DNA from: Trebonia kvetii | GTDB taxonomy: Bacteria; Actinomycetota; Actinomycetes; Streptosporangiales; Streptosporangiaceae | Assembly: GCF_007827045.1 (NCBI RefSeq) | Contig: NZ_RPFW01000001.1 | Coordinates: 1,278,519 to 1,342,518 of the forward strand | Direction: 5' to 3' | DNA length: 64,000 bases | Program-made: the position numbers and the translations under genes | Shown here: piece by piece, positions 49,788-57,507 of the stretch | Layout of the letters: each line of letters opens with the position of its first letter | Position numbering within the stretch: the first letter of the stretch is position 1 | Notes under the pieces: model-generated | Told to the model about the DNA's origin: nothing | What the model saw: the letters and a program-made list of their open reading frames with translations, nothing else | Databases searched by the model: none

Positions 49788-50526
49788 TCAGGGCTTTTTG
49801 GCTACTGCGCCCCACATGGCCGAGCACCGCGTCATGCCTGCGCGCGACGTGGTGCTCCCGCGCGGCGAGATGGGCGTTGAGGCTTTTCTCGAATGCCAGG
49901 ACGTCCGCGGGCAGCAGGTCGGTGCCAGCGTAAGAGACGACAAAGAAGCTGCCAGACGGCACGGCGCCGACCAGCTTGGCCACGATCTGGCTGGCCTCGG
50001 CGAGGTCGGGGATGTAGTGCAGGATCGCGAGCAGCATGATGGCGACGGGACGGGAAAAGTCCAGCGTCCGCGCGGCCCGCTCGAGGATCGTGTCGGTGTC
50101 CCTGAGGTCGGCGTCCAGGTAAGCGGTGGCACCCTGCGGCCCGCTCGTCAGCAGCGCGCGGGCGTGCGCAAGCACCAGCGGGTCGTTGTCGACGTAGACG
50201 ACCCTGGTCTCCGGCGCGACCGCCTGGGACACCTCATGGGTGTTGTCCGCCGCGGGCAGCCCGGTGCCGATGTCGAGGAACCGGCGAATGCCCTCCTCGG
50301 CGGCCAGGTACCTGACGGTGCGGCGCAGGAATGCCCGGTTGGCCTGCGCGGACAGCCGGATGCCGGGAAAGGCCGCGATCGTCTCCTCCGCCGCGACCCG
50401 GAAGGCGGTGAAATTGTCCTTGCCGTTCAGCCAGTAGTCGTAGACCCTGGCCACGTGCGGCACTTCGGTGCGCAGCCTGAAAACCTCGCCAGGCCCCAAC
50501 GAATCCGGCGATTCCCCCTCTGTCAC
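49788..50526 (-). pseudogene. Methyltransf_19/DUF574 SAM methyltransferase, C-terminally decayed
   Basis: Starts at the GTG 50526 (GGGGAGGA 8 bp upstream). The N-terminal three quarters are normal: 'YDYWLNGKDNFTAFRVAAEE', 'RRFLDIGTGLPAADNTHEVS', 'VVYVDNDPLVLAHARALLTS', 'AIMLLAILHYIPDLAEAS'. After 'LLPADVLAFEKSLNAHL' about 50 residues expected from the paralogue at 44 kb are missing, and the family C-terminus (paralogue 'LVGHVGIARKP') appears as 'VLGHVG' in one frame and 'AVAKKP' plus stop in the next. An indel of one base near 49806-49812 therefore follows an internal deletion. The unshifted frame runs on to 49666, through the end of the convergent permease gene. Catalysis is doubtful. Confidence 0.75.
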
Positions 50527-50619
50527 CGCGGTACCGTCCTCCCCAGCACTTACGCCATGCTCTCCAGAGATTAGCGCCAAAACGATCATCTAGGGGACGG
50601 TCGCATAGACGCGGATCGC

Positions 50620-51024
50620 TCAGGGCTGGCCGGCTGCGGGCGCCGCGGGCTCGGTGGTGAGGGACAGGAAGTCGGCGACGCCGATGACGCGCAGCACCTG
50701 CCGTTCGAGCGGGCGGATGTCGTGCCTAGTCTCGTCGCGGAACAGGCGGGGTGCGGTCATCGTGACGACGCGCCCGCGGGTGCGCAACTCGCAGCCGCCC
50801 GCGGCAATGACGTTCTTCACCCAGTCGGTGTCCGGGCCATACGTGAGCGCGATCACATAGCCGTCGCCGGCGGCGAAAACGTTGACCGGAGTCCGGTACA
50901 CGCGCCCGGAGCGCCTGCCGCGGTGCACGACGACACCGAGGCCGGGCATCCACGGGGCAATGTGCCCGGTGACCCTGTTCAGCCCGACCTTGTTCAATCG
51001 CGCGACCATCCGGGGAATCGGCAT
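50620..51024 (-). CDS. Deazaflavin-dependent nitroreductase family (DUF385, Ddn-like) protein
   Basis: 134 residues from the ATG at 51024 with GGAGGCGG upstream. The split-barrel F420-binding fold is seen in 'RVTGHIAPWMPGLGVVVHRG', 'RRSGRVYRTPVNVFAAGDGY' and 'DTDWVKNVIAAGGCELRTRG'. Relatives such as Ddn use reduced F420 to reduce quinones or nitroimidazoles at the membrane. It stands alone. F420 dependence is family knowledge, not shown here. Confidence 0.92.
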   Translation of the reverse strand: MPIPRMVARLNKVGLNRVTGHIAPWMPGLGVVVHRGRRSGRVYRTPVNVFAAGDGYVIALTYGPDTDWVKNVIAAGGCELRTRGRVVTMTAPRLFRDETRHDIRPLERQVLRVIGVADFLSLTTEPAAPAAGQP

Positions 51025-51224
51025 CGCCGCCTCCTCGCGTCCGCCGCCGGCCGTGTGCGGGCGGGTTCGGCCCCGCAGACAGCATCCCATCCCGGCGTCC
51101 GATCGGCCAGGCACGACCCGACGCACCGACGGCCGTGGTGAATAGGGTCGGTTGACTCAAGCGCGCCTCAATACCGCTCCGGCAGACTCGCCAGCAAGGT
51201 GATCTTCTCGCGGGGAGGCGTTAC

Positions 51225-52043
51225 ATGTACGAGGACCTGATACCGGCGATCGCGACGGCGACCCGCATCGCCTGCCGGCAACCGGAGGTGCGGGGGGCGG
51301 CGGCCGCCGGGGACGCGGAGATCTTCCGCCTGCTGGCCGAGTCTGCTCCCGACCCAGGCGTAGCCGGGGTGCTGCGGCTGGGCGCAAACATCGTTGCTGA
51401 CCTGGCGTCCGCGGCGGGGCCTCTCGCGGACGGCATCATCAGCAATTCGAACCGGCGGCTGCTCGCGCACCTGCGCGCCGGGGACGCCGACGCGGCGGAG
51501 CAGGAGATGGAGAAGCTGCTGCGCTGCCTGCACATGATGTGGCGGCTAGCCCGCATGGACAAGCTGGCCGCCTTAACGTGCGAACCGCCTGCCGGGCAGG
51601 ATCCGCCACAGCCAGCGGGATTAGGCGGACGGTCCTGGCGGGATCATGGCGAACCTGGCCTCGACCTGTGCGCTCACCGTCTGCCTGACCGGCTCGAGAT
51701 CAAGACTCGGCTCCTCCTGTGCGGGCATGCTCGCGGCAGCTCGCATGGCGTAGGCATGGGGCGGGCCGGGCCGTGGCGCGCTTGCCTGGCTGCTGAGCAG
51801 GCCGGTGTCCGCCGCCTCGATGAGCTCGCCGAGCCGGCCGCCGAATGCCTCCGCGTACTCACGTCCCCGCAGCGTCGCGTCCTGCGCCGCGGCGATCCGC
51901 ACCTGGCGGTACACCGGGCTGTCCGGACGCAGCGACCACCACGGGCCCGCCACACTGGCCAGCTCGAGCGTCGCAAGCCGGGACACGAGCTCGCCGAGCA
52001 CGGTGAAGTCCCGCAGCGTCAGGCGGACGCTTGCCTGGCCTGA
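51225..52043 (+). CDS. Orphan FCD-like helical protein (only the first ~130 residues look coding)
   Basis: ATG at 51225 with an excellent GGGGAGG ribosome-binding site. Residues about 1-125 are helical and end like a GntR FCD ligand domain ('SNSNRRLLAHLRAGDADAAE', 'QEMEKLLRCLHMMWRLARMD'). No winged-HTH DNA-binding domain precedes it in any frame. After about residue 130 (51620) the frame is antisense to the well-supported SIMPL gene and reads as noise, so the natural stop was probably lost by an indel near 51570-51620. It may be a GntR remnant or a small stand-alone FCD protein. Confidence 0.45.
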   Translation: MYEDLIPAIATATRIACRQPEVRGAAAAGDAEIFRLLAESAPDPGVAGVLRLGANIVADLASAAGPLADGIISNSNRRLLAHLRAGDADAAEQEMEKLLRCLHMMWRLARMDKLAALTCEPPAGQDPPQPAGLGGRSWRDHGEPGLDLCAHRLPDRLEIKTRLLLCGHARGSSHGVGMGRAGPWRACLAAEQAGVRRLDELAEPAAECLRVLTSPQRRVLRRGDPHLAVHRAVRTQRPPRARHTGQLERRKPGHELAEHGEVPQRQADACLA

Positions 52044-52301
52044 GTAACGCGACACCCGTTCGGAATCACCCTTCTTCAGCTCGGGGTAGGCGCTCGCCGG
52101 GCCGCTCTCCGTCTTCTCCACCGCGTCGCCGTACCCGGCGGCCAGGTCGAGTACCTGCTTGTTCCGCGCGACGAGGCGGTCGAGCACCGTCCGGCGGTCG
52201 CGGTCGCGCGCCTGGACCGTGACGCTGACGACCGCGATCTCCGGCTCAGCCTCCAGCTGGGCCTCGCCGCGAACCGAGATGACAGCCTGCCGATCGGTCA
52301 C
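51621..52301 (-). CDS. SIMPL-domain (DUF541) protein
   Basis: 226 residues from a GTG at 52301 (a GTG at 52310 is an alternative). The open frame extends to 53300 only as antisense of the CmcJ-like gene. Typical SIMPL features: 'ISVRGEAQLEAEPEIAVVSV', 'VQARDRDRRTVLDRLVARNK', 'YSGQASVRLTLRDFTVLGEL', 'PWWSLRPDSPVYRQVRIAA' and 'AAQDATLRGREYAEAFGGRL'. There is no signal peptide, unlike the periplasmic BP26-type members, which fits the cytosolic actinobacterial subgroup. Function is unknown; other members protect against oxidative stress. Confidence 0.87.
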   Translation of the reverse strand: MTDRQAVISVRGEAQLEAEPEIAVVSVTVQARDRDRRTVLDRLVARNKQVLDLAAGYGDAVEKTESGPASAYPELKKGDSERVSRYSGQASVRLTLRDFTVLGELVSRLATLELASVAGPWWSLRPDSPVYRQVRIAAAQDATLRGREYAEAFGGRLGELIEAADTGLLSSQASAPRPGPPHAYAMRAAASMPAQEEPSLDLEPVRQTVSAQVEARFAMIPPGPSA

Positions 52302-52490
52302 TGAACCCACCGTTCTCTCGCTCTGGCCGTTGACGTTCAACCCGACGCTACCCCGTCGCGGTTGTCGCCTGACTCGGGTTCTGCGCAGTGCTGCTTGTGC
52401 CCGTCCGGCGCTTGCGGCGGCGGGCATGGACATCTGGCCGGCCGGGCTCTTCACTGGAACACGCAGCGGCCACAGCAGCAGGAGACGGCG

Positions 52491-53336
52491 ATGAGCAGCA
52501 CCACCATCCGCACTGTCACGGGAGAACTCTGCTACCTGGACCCCGCGTCCACGGTGCTCCGCCGGTTCACCGCGCCTGGCGCGAGCGTCAACACGGGGAG
52601 CTACCTGCCGTACGAGATGCCGATCCACGACGGCCGTCCCGTCAGCAGCCACTTCACGATTGACCGGAACGGGTTCGTGCTCCTCGGTCATCGCTCGGCA
52701 GTCACCGACTTCACCGACAGGGACGAGGTGAGCCGGCTCTATCCCGGCGAGGTCGCCGATTTCGTGCGGTCCTACACCGGGGCGGACCGGGTGGCGACGC
52801 TCGGCTGGACGCTGCGCCGCTCCGCCGCGCCCGGCGAGAACGCGTCGCAGCCGCAGGCGGCGCTTGTGCACGACGACTTCTCTGTCAACGGCGGGCGCGA
52901 CCGGGCAGCGGGCGCCTACGCTTCCCAGTTCCCCGACGCGCCCGGCTACCACCGGGCGCTGATCACCAGCCTGTGGCGGGTGTTCAGCCCGCCGCCGCAG
53001 GACTGGCCGCTCGCCATCTGCGACTACACCAGCGTCGGGCCTGACGAAGGACTCGATAACCGGCTGTACTTCGTGGACGAGATCCCCGCCGACCTGTACA
53101 AAGAGATGCCCGCCGACTGGCCGGGGACGAGCGGCTTCGAGTTCCACCACAAGCCCGGCCACCAGTGGTGGTACTTCCCCGACATGAACCGCGACGAGAT
53201 CCTGTTCTTCACGCTCAACGACAGCGACCAGTCGCGGGCCTGGCGGGTGCCGCACAGCGCGTTCCACGACACGACGGCGCGGGCGACCGTGCCACGGCAC
53301 AGCATCGAGTTCCGGTCTATCGCGTACTTCGAGTAG
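52491..53336 (+). CDS. CmcJ/NvfI-family (AsaB-like) oxidoreductase
   Basis: 281 residues from the ATG at 52491 with AGGAGA upstream. Family segments: 'VTGELCYLDP', 'PVSSHFTIDRNGFVLLGHRS', 'WRVFSPPPQDWPLAICDYTS', 'FHHKPGHQWWYFPDMNRDE' and 'LNDSDQSRAWRVPHSAFHDT', matching the family typified by CmcJ (cephamycin methoxylation) and gibberellin desaturases. The His residues in 'FHHKPGHQW' and 'VPHSAFHD' may hold iron. The real reaction of bacterial members is mostly unknown. It lies next to a DUF302 gene in the same orientation. Confidence 0.88.
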   Translation: MSSTTIRTVTGELCYLDPASTVLRRFTAPGASVNTGSYLPYEMPIHDGRPVSSHFTIDRNGFVLLGHRSAVTDFTDRDEVSRLYPGEVADFVRSYTGADRVATLGWTLRRSAAPGENASQPQAALVHDDFSVNGGRDRAAGAYASQFPDAPGYHRALITSLWRVFSPPPQDWPLAICDYTSVGPDEGLDNRLYFVDEIPADLYKEMPADWPGTSGFEFHHKPGHQWWYFPDMNRDEILFFTLNDSDQSRAWRVPHSAFHDTTARATVPRHSIEFRSIAYFE

Positions 53337-53399
53337 CGCTGGCGCCCGCGGGGAACGAAGACATGCGCGCGGTTGTGCTGACGAGGAGGGGAACCAGCC

Positions 53400-53795
53400 A
53401 TGACCGAGTGGACGGAGACGCAGGTCGTCACCAAGGTAAGCCCGCGAACGGTCGCCGACACCGTCTCCCGGCTGACCGGGATGCTAGCCGCGAAGGGCAT
53501 GCGGGTCTTCGCGGTGATCGATCAGAGCGCGGAGGCGCGCGAGGCCGGGCTGAAGCTGCGGGAGACCACGCTGGTGCTCTTCGGCAATCCGGCCGCGGGC
53601 ACGCCGGTGATGGACGCGGCGCCGCTCGCCGCCCTCGACCTTCCGCTCAAGGTCCTGATCTGGGCGGACGGCAGCCGGACGAACGTCACCTACTATTCGC
53701 CCGCGGCGATCGCGGCGCGCTATGGCCTGAGCGCCGAACTGGCGGCGAGGCTTTCCGGTATTGACCCGCTGACGGACGCGCTGGTCGGCGGATAG
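53400..53795 (+). CDS. DUF302 domain protein
   Basis: 131 residues, preceded by GAGGGG. 'VTKVSPRTVADTVSRLTGML', 'AAKGMRVFAVIDQSAEAREA', 'TTLVLFGNPAAGTPVMDAAP', 'DLPLKVLIWADGSRTNVTYY' and 'ELAARLSGIDPLTDALV' cover the whole DUF302 fold. The family is widespread and small; it may bind small metabolites or act in redox stress. It follows the CmcJ-like gene by 63 bp. Confidence 0.9.
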   Translation: MTEWTETQVVTKVSPRTVADTVSRLTGMLAAKGMRVFAVIDQSAEAREAGLKLRETTLVLFGNPAAGTPVMDAAPLAALDLPLKVLIWADGSRTNVTYYSPAAIAARYGLSAELAARLSGIDPLTDALVGG

Positions 53796-54102
53796 CTGCA
53801 CGGCCGGCGCGGCGGGAACCTGATCCCGAACGGGTTCGCGGTGCCCCTCGCCGCTCAGTCATGACATTCATCGCGGGGTGCGGCCCGTCTCGTCACTTCC
53901 TATTCATGTGGAGGAAGGCGACGGGCCGGGGAACGGGCCATTCCCCGCTGCTTCCTGCTGATACTCAGGGGGTTCCTCATCAAACACTGGCAGACACGGA
54001 CAAACGACTCGTATTTTGGCCGGTCATTGGTTGCGTCACCACCGCCGCCGCCTGAACACTTGGTGACGCGCAACGGTCGGCACAGAGATGTATAGCCGCG
54101 GC
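53796..54102. other. 307-bp stretch with no supported gene
   Basis: Between the DUF302 gene and the convergent transpeptidase gene. It has lower GC around 53940-54060 than its flanks and some short inverted repeats (for example GGGGAACGGGCCATTCCCC at about 53937-53955), which may be a terminator. A 64-codon open frame at 53861-54055 has no coding bias. Confidence 0.45.
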
Positions 54103-54903
54103 TTAGCCCACGATGTCGATGGGGGTGCCCGGCGGGACCTGGCGCAGCCGCAGCAGGTCATTGTCATGCAGGCGGATGCAGCCGTGGGAGATCCGCGCGC
54201 CGGCGGTGCCGATCTCGCTGTCCTCGCCGAGCGGGCCGTGGATGCCGATGACGGCGTCGCCTGAGCCCTCCCAGTCGCCGATGGCGGGCGAGTGCGCCGA
54301 GGTGACCAGGATGAACGGGCCGTAGCCCGGGTTGGGGGCGGGCGGCGGCTCGTCAAACGCGACGAAGTAGTGTCCCGCGGGCGTCGGGTCGTCCTTCGTG
54401 CCAATCCCGGCCGGCGCGGACAGCAACGGCCTGCCGTCCCGATACAGCGTCAGGCGCATGGTGCTCAGGCTGATGACGATCCGGTAGCCGGTGCTGCTCA
54501 GCCGCACCGCGCTGACCGGCAGCCACGAGGTCGAGCCATTGGGACGCTGAGCCAGACGCACCTCGACCCAGCCCGGCCTTGTCGCGACGACGGGCAGCAC
54601 CGAGGGAACGCCCCACCAGGTGGCCGGCACCTGACCGGCGACCCGCACCCCGGGTGCGGCGTAACGCGGCGCGGTGAACCGGATCGCTGCGAGCACGGTG
54701 GTCGTCGGCATGGCCTGATTGTTCGCGTGCGCGAGGGAGAGCCTGGCCTGCGCGGGCAGGCCGGTGAGGCCCGGCACGGTCGCCGACGACAGGCTCGGTC
54801 CGTGCGCCGACGTCACCGCAGCCTCGTACCAGGTGAAGAGCCCCACCATGATCGCGATGAGCAGCCCGGCGGACGCCCCGCCGCGACCAGAGCCCGCTGC
54901 CAT
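54103..54903 (-). CDS. L,D-transpeptidase (YkuD family)
   Basis: 266 residues. An N-terminal transmembrane anchor (about 8-30) places the enzyme outside the membrane. The C-terminal YkuD domain (about 130-266) has 'YRIVISLSTMRLTLYRDGRP', 'VIGIHGPLGEDSEIG' and the active-site 'AGARISHGCIRLHDNDLLRL' with catalytic His and Cys. It forms 3-3 cross-links in peptidoglycan or anchors proteins. The middle part (about 55-125) lacks a recognisable Ig-like domain, so it is shorter than mycobacterial LdtMt2-type enzymes. Confidence 0.93.
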   Translation of the reverse strand: MAAGSGRGGASAGLLIAIMVGLFTWYEAAVTSAHGPSLSSATVPGLTGLPAQARLSLAHANNQAMPTTTVLAAIRFTAPRYAAPGVRVAGQVPATWWGVPSVLPVVATRPGWVEVRLAQRPNGSTSWLPVSAVRLSSTGYRIVISLSTMRLTLYRDGRPLLSAPAGIGTKDDPTPAGHYFVAFDEPPPAPNPGYGPFILVTSAHSPAIGDWEGSGDAVIGIHGPLGEDSEIGTAGARISHGCIRLHDNDLLRLRQVPPGTPIDIVG

Positions 54904-55055
54904 TGACTCCTCATTGCATCCGTGGCGCTACAGAAAGTGACAATGGGGACTGTAGCAACTGAGCCCGGCCGCCGCAGGAAAAGACGCCACCGGAATACCG
55001 GGAGTGGCCCGGCAATTGGCGTCAATGTCCAGACCCATCGCGATCGGAGTGCGTC

Positions 55056-55484
55056 ATGTCCTTCACCGAAGAAGAGGCCGCCTACATTCGCTCGCAGCCG
55101 CTGGCGCGGGTGGCCACGGTCTCCGCCGACGGCCAGCCCGACGTGGTGCCGGTCGGGTTCGAGTTCGACGGCACGCACTTCTGGATCGGCGGGGTCGATC
55201 CGGGCAAGACCCGCCGTACCAGCAATATCCGGGCGGGCAATGAGAAGGTCGCGCTCATCATCGACGACCTGGCCTCGGTCAGCCCGTGGTCGCCGCGCTT
55301 CGTGCGCGTCTACGGGACCGCCGAACTCGTGGACCGCGAGACGCAGTTCGGCGTCCAGCCGGTCATGAAGATCACGCCGACGATCTCGTGGAGCGCCAAC
55401 CTGGACGGCCGCCCGCTCGGCGAGCGGCGCGACGACGGCTCGGGCTTCCGCCGCACCGTTCACCAGGCACATCAGGCCGGCTAG
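55056..55484 (+). CDS. PPOX-class F420-dependent oxidoreductase
   Basis: 142 residues. The split beta-barrel of the pyridoxamine-5'-phosphate-oxidase superfamily: 'SFTEEEAAYIRSQPLARVAT', 'SADGQPDVVPVGFEFDGTHF', 'TRRTSNIRAGNEKVALIIDD', 'VRVYGTAELVDRE' and 'ITPTISWSANLDGR'. Subgroup features point to F420 rather than FMN. It is short, single-domain and cytosolic. The substrate is unknown. The next gene, DUF899, lies 89 bp downstream in the same orientation. Confidence 0.9.
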   Translation: MSFTEEEAAYIRSQPLARVATVSADGQPDVVPVGFEFDGTHFWIGGVDPGKTRRTSNIRAGNEKVALIIDDLASVSPWSPRFVRVYGTAELVDRETQFGVQPVMKITPTISWSANLDGRPLGERRDDGSGFRRTVHQAHQAG

Positions 55485-55573
55485 ACCCCGACCGATGAGA
55501 ACCGCGGGCCCGTGGCGTGGTGACTGATGCGGCCGCCAGGCGGCCGCCCCGAACATGCGCACAGGAGGTTCTC

Positions 55574-56294
55574 ATGGGTCTGCCCGAGGTCGTGTCCCGC
55601 GAGGAGTGGCTTGCGGCGAGGAGGAAGCTGCTCGTCGCGGAGAAGGAGGCGACCCGCAAGCGCGACGCGCTCAACGCCGAGCGGCGGCGGCTCCCGATGG
55701 TCCTGGTGGACAAGGAGTACATGTTCGAGGGCCCGCTTGGCACGGTGTCGCTGCGCGACCTGTTCGGCGACAAGAGCCAGCTGATCGTGCAGCACGTGAT
55801 GTTCGGCCCGGGAGGCTGCCTGCCCCGGCTGTACCGCGGCCATCGACGAGCTCTCCCCTGGGATGCTCACGCACCTGGGGTCCCGTGACACCGCGTTCGC
55901 GCTGGTGTCCCGCGCGCCGCTGGCCAAGCTCAAGGCCTACTCGGCAGCCAGGGGCTGGACGGTGGACTGGTACTCCTCCTACGGCAGCGACTTCAACTAC
56001 GACTACCAGGCCACCATGGACAAAGACCGGTCGCCGTTCGTGTACAACTACCGCGACGAGCCAGAAATCCTCAACGAGGACAACACCTCGACGGAGGTGC
56101 CAGGCGTCAGCTGCTTCCTGCGCGACGGCGAGCAGGTCTTCCACACCTACTCCACGTTCGCGCGCGGCGTGGAGACGGTTGGCAACACCTACTCGTGGCT
56201 GGACCTGACCGCGTTCGGGCGCGGGGAGGAATGGGAGGAGCCCAAGGGACGCGCCGCCAAGGTGCACGGGGCCGACCCCACCTTCACCGACTAG
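55574..56294 (+). pseudogene. DUF899 thioredoxin-like protein, frameshifted
   Basis: AGGAGG and ATG at 55574 start a DUF899 protein ('[20 protein letters not shown]', '[20 protein letters not shown]', '[20 protein letters not shown]'). Immediately after 'MFGP' the frame is lost; the continuing sequence is in another frame, '[20 protein letters not shown]', then the frame open from 55863 gives 'AFALVSRAPLAKLKAYSAAR' to 'HGADPTFTD' and the stop. The 721-nt length is one base over a codon multiple (two bases missing restores about 240 residues). The indel lies at about 55808-55820. The CPGC pair would be the thioredoxin-like site. Genuine loss or an assembly error cannot be told apart here. Confidence 0.82.
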
Positions 56295-56315
56295 CGGACC
56301 CAGGCGCTGCGCGGG

Positions 56316-57248
56316 TCAGGCGGATTCGCGGACGATCACCTCGGCGGGGGCGGCGGTGAACCCGTCGGCGTCGAGGCCGAGGATGATCCGGGCGGTGCGG
56401 CGGCCGTGGTCTTCCGCGTCGATGTGGATCGTGGTCAGCGCCGGCGTGGACAGCGCGCCGCACTCGGTGTCGTCGAAGCCGATGACGGCCAGGTCGCCGG
56501 GGACGGCGCGGCCGAGACCGGCGGCGGCCGCGAGTACGCGCAGGGCCACCTCGTCGTCGAACGCGGCGACCGCCGTTACGCCGTCGTGCGCCGCGAGGAA
56601 CTCCCCGACGGCGCGCGCGGCGGCCTGACGGTCGCGCGGCACGAACAGCGGCGGCGGCGCGGGAATGTGAAGCATGCCCGCCGCCTCCGCGGCGAAGCGC
56701 AGCCGCACCGCGCCGAGCGGCTGGTCGCCGTCGGGCAGCGCTACCGCGATGCGGGAATGGCCGCGGGTCACCAGGTAGCGGAGCTGGACCAGGCTGTTTC
56801 CCGCGAGCCCGCCGTCCCACCCGCCGTCGTCGAACTCGTGCCCTGGGACCAGGTAGTTCTCCGCCAGCCGGAGCACCGCGCGGGGCGCGACCGCGTCGAG
56901 CACCTGCTGCATGGAGTCCCCCGCGGCATGGCCGTGCCTGACCAGGAGCACGTGATCGTGCGCGCCGAGTTCGCCGTCGAGGCCGCGGATGAAGGTGCGC
57001 GCGTAGTTGCCGTCGTTGCCCCAGTCGACCGCGAGGATGACGATGCGCGACGAGCCCTCGCGCAGCGCCCGCGCGATCCCGTGCGGCACGTAGCCGAGAT
57101 CGCGCGCCGCCTGCCTGACCCGCTCGCGGGTGGGTTCGGAGATCGAGGCCGCCGGCGAGTCGCTGAGCACGAACCCCGCGGTAGCCCGCGACACGCCGCT
57201 CGCGGCGGCCACGTCGCGCAGCGTCACCCGCTTCGCGCTCATCCGCAC
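56316..57248 (-). CDS. LacI-family transcriptional regulator
   Basis: 310 residues (start at 57248 or two codons on at 57242). The N-terminal HTH is 'KRVTLRDVAAASGVSRATAG' with 'DLGYVPHGIARALREGSSRI' hinge. The periplasmic-binding-protein-like effector domain runs to 'DDTECGALSTPALTTIHIDA'. It diverges from the THF-linked demethylase cluster across a 259-bp region with a near-perfect 27-bp palindrome, so this cluster is the probable target. Confidence 0.92.
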   Translation of the reverse strand: MRMSAKRVTLRDVAAASGVSRATAGFVLSDSPAASISEPTRERVRQAARDLGYVPHGIARALREGSSRIVILAVDWGNDGNYARTFIRGLDGELGAHDHVLLVRHGHAAGDSMQQVLDAVAPRAVLRLAENYLVPGHEFDDGGWDGGLAGNSLVQLRYLVTRGHSRIAVALPDGDQPLGAVRLRFAAEAAGMLHIPAPPPLFVPRDRQAAARAVGEFLAAHDGVTAVAAFDDEVALRVLAAAAGLGRAVPGDLAVIGFDDTECGALSTPALTTIHIDAEDHGRRTARIILGLDADGFTAAPAEVIVRESA

Positions 57249-57436
57249 CCCGCATCCCTCGCTTAGTCAATTCGCGTCGCAAGATTCGCTTCCGGCGATT
57301 CGCCTTCTGAAGATACAGGGCGTCGCCCAGCGCGGCGGCGGCCGCCGGGTCAGCCCTGGCCGAACCCGCGCGGGCGGCAACCTTAGCCTTCGGAACGCGC
57401 CCGTTGCGATGAGCCGCCCCCTGCGGGTACGGTGCC

Positions 57437-57463
57437 GTAGATCGGTCTACTAGATCGATCTAC
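57437..57463. promoter_or_regulatory. 27-bp palindromic operator candidate
   Basis: Half sites GTAGATCGGTCTA (57437-57449) and TAGATCGATCTAC (57451-57463) around a central C; the halves are inverted copies with one mismatch. It lies 45 bp before the GcvT/LigM-like start, at a likely core promoter position. The sequence does not contain the central CG of classical LacI sites in the usual form, so a GntR or TetR protein encoded elsewhere is as likely as the adjacent LacI. Confidence 0.65.
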
Positions 57464-57507
57464 TTCTACTTACCCCGTTGAGACCAGACCAGACCCGCGG
57501 AGGATCC

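Noticed and set aside
53861..54055. 64-codon open frame in the gap after the DUF302 gene
   Set aside because: No ribosome-binding site, no third-position G/C preference and no recognisable motif.
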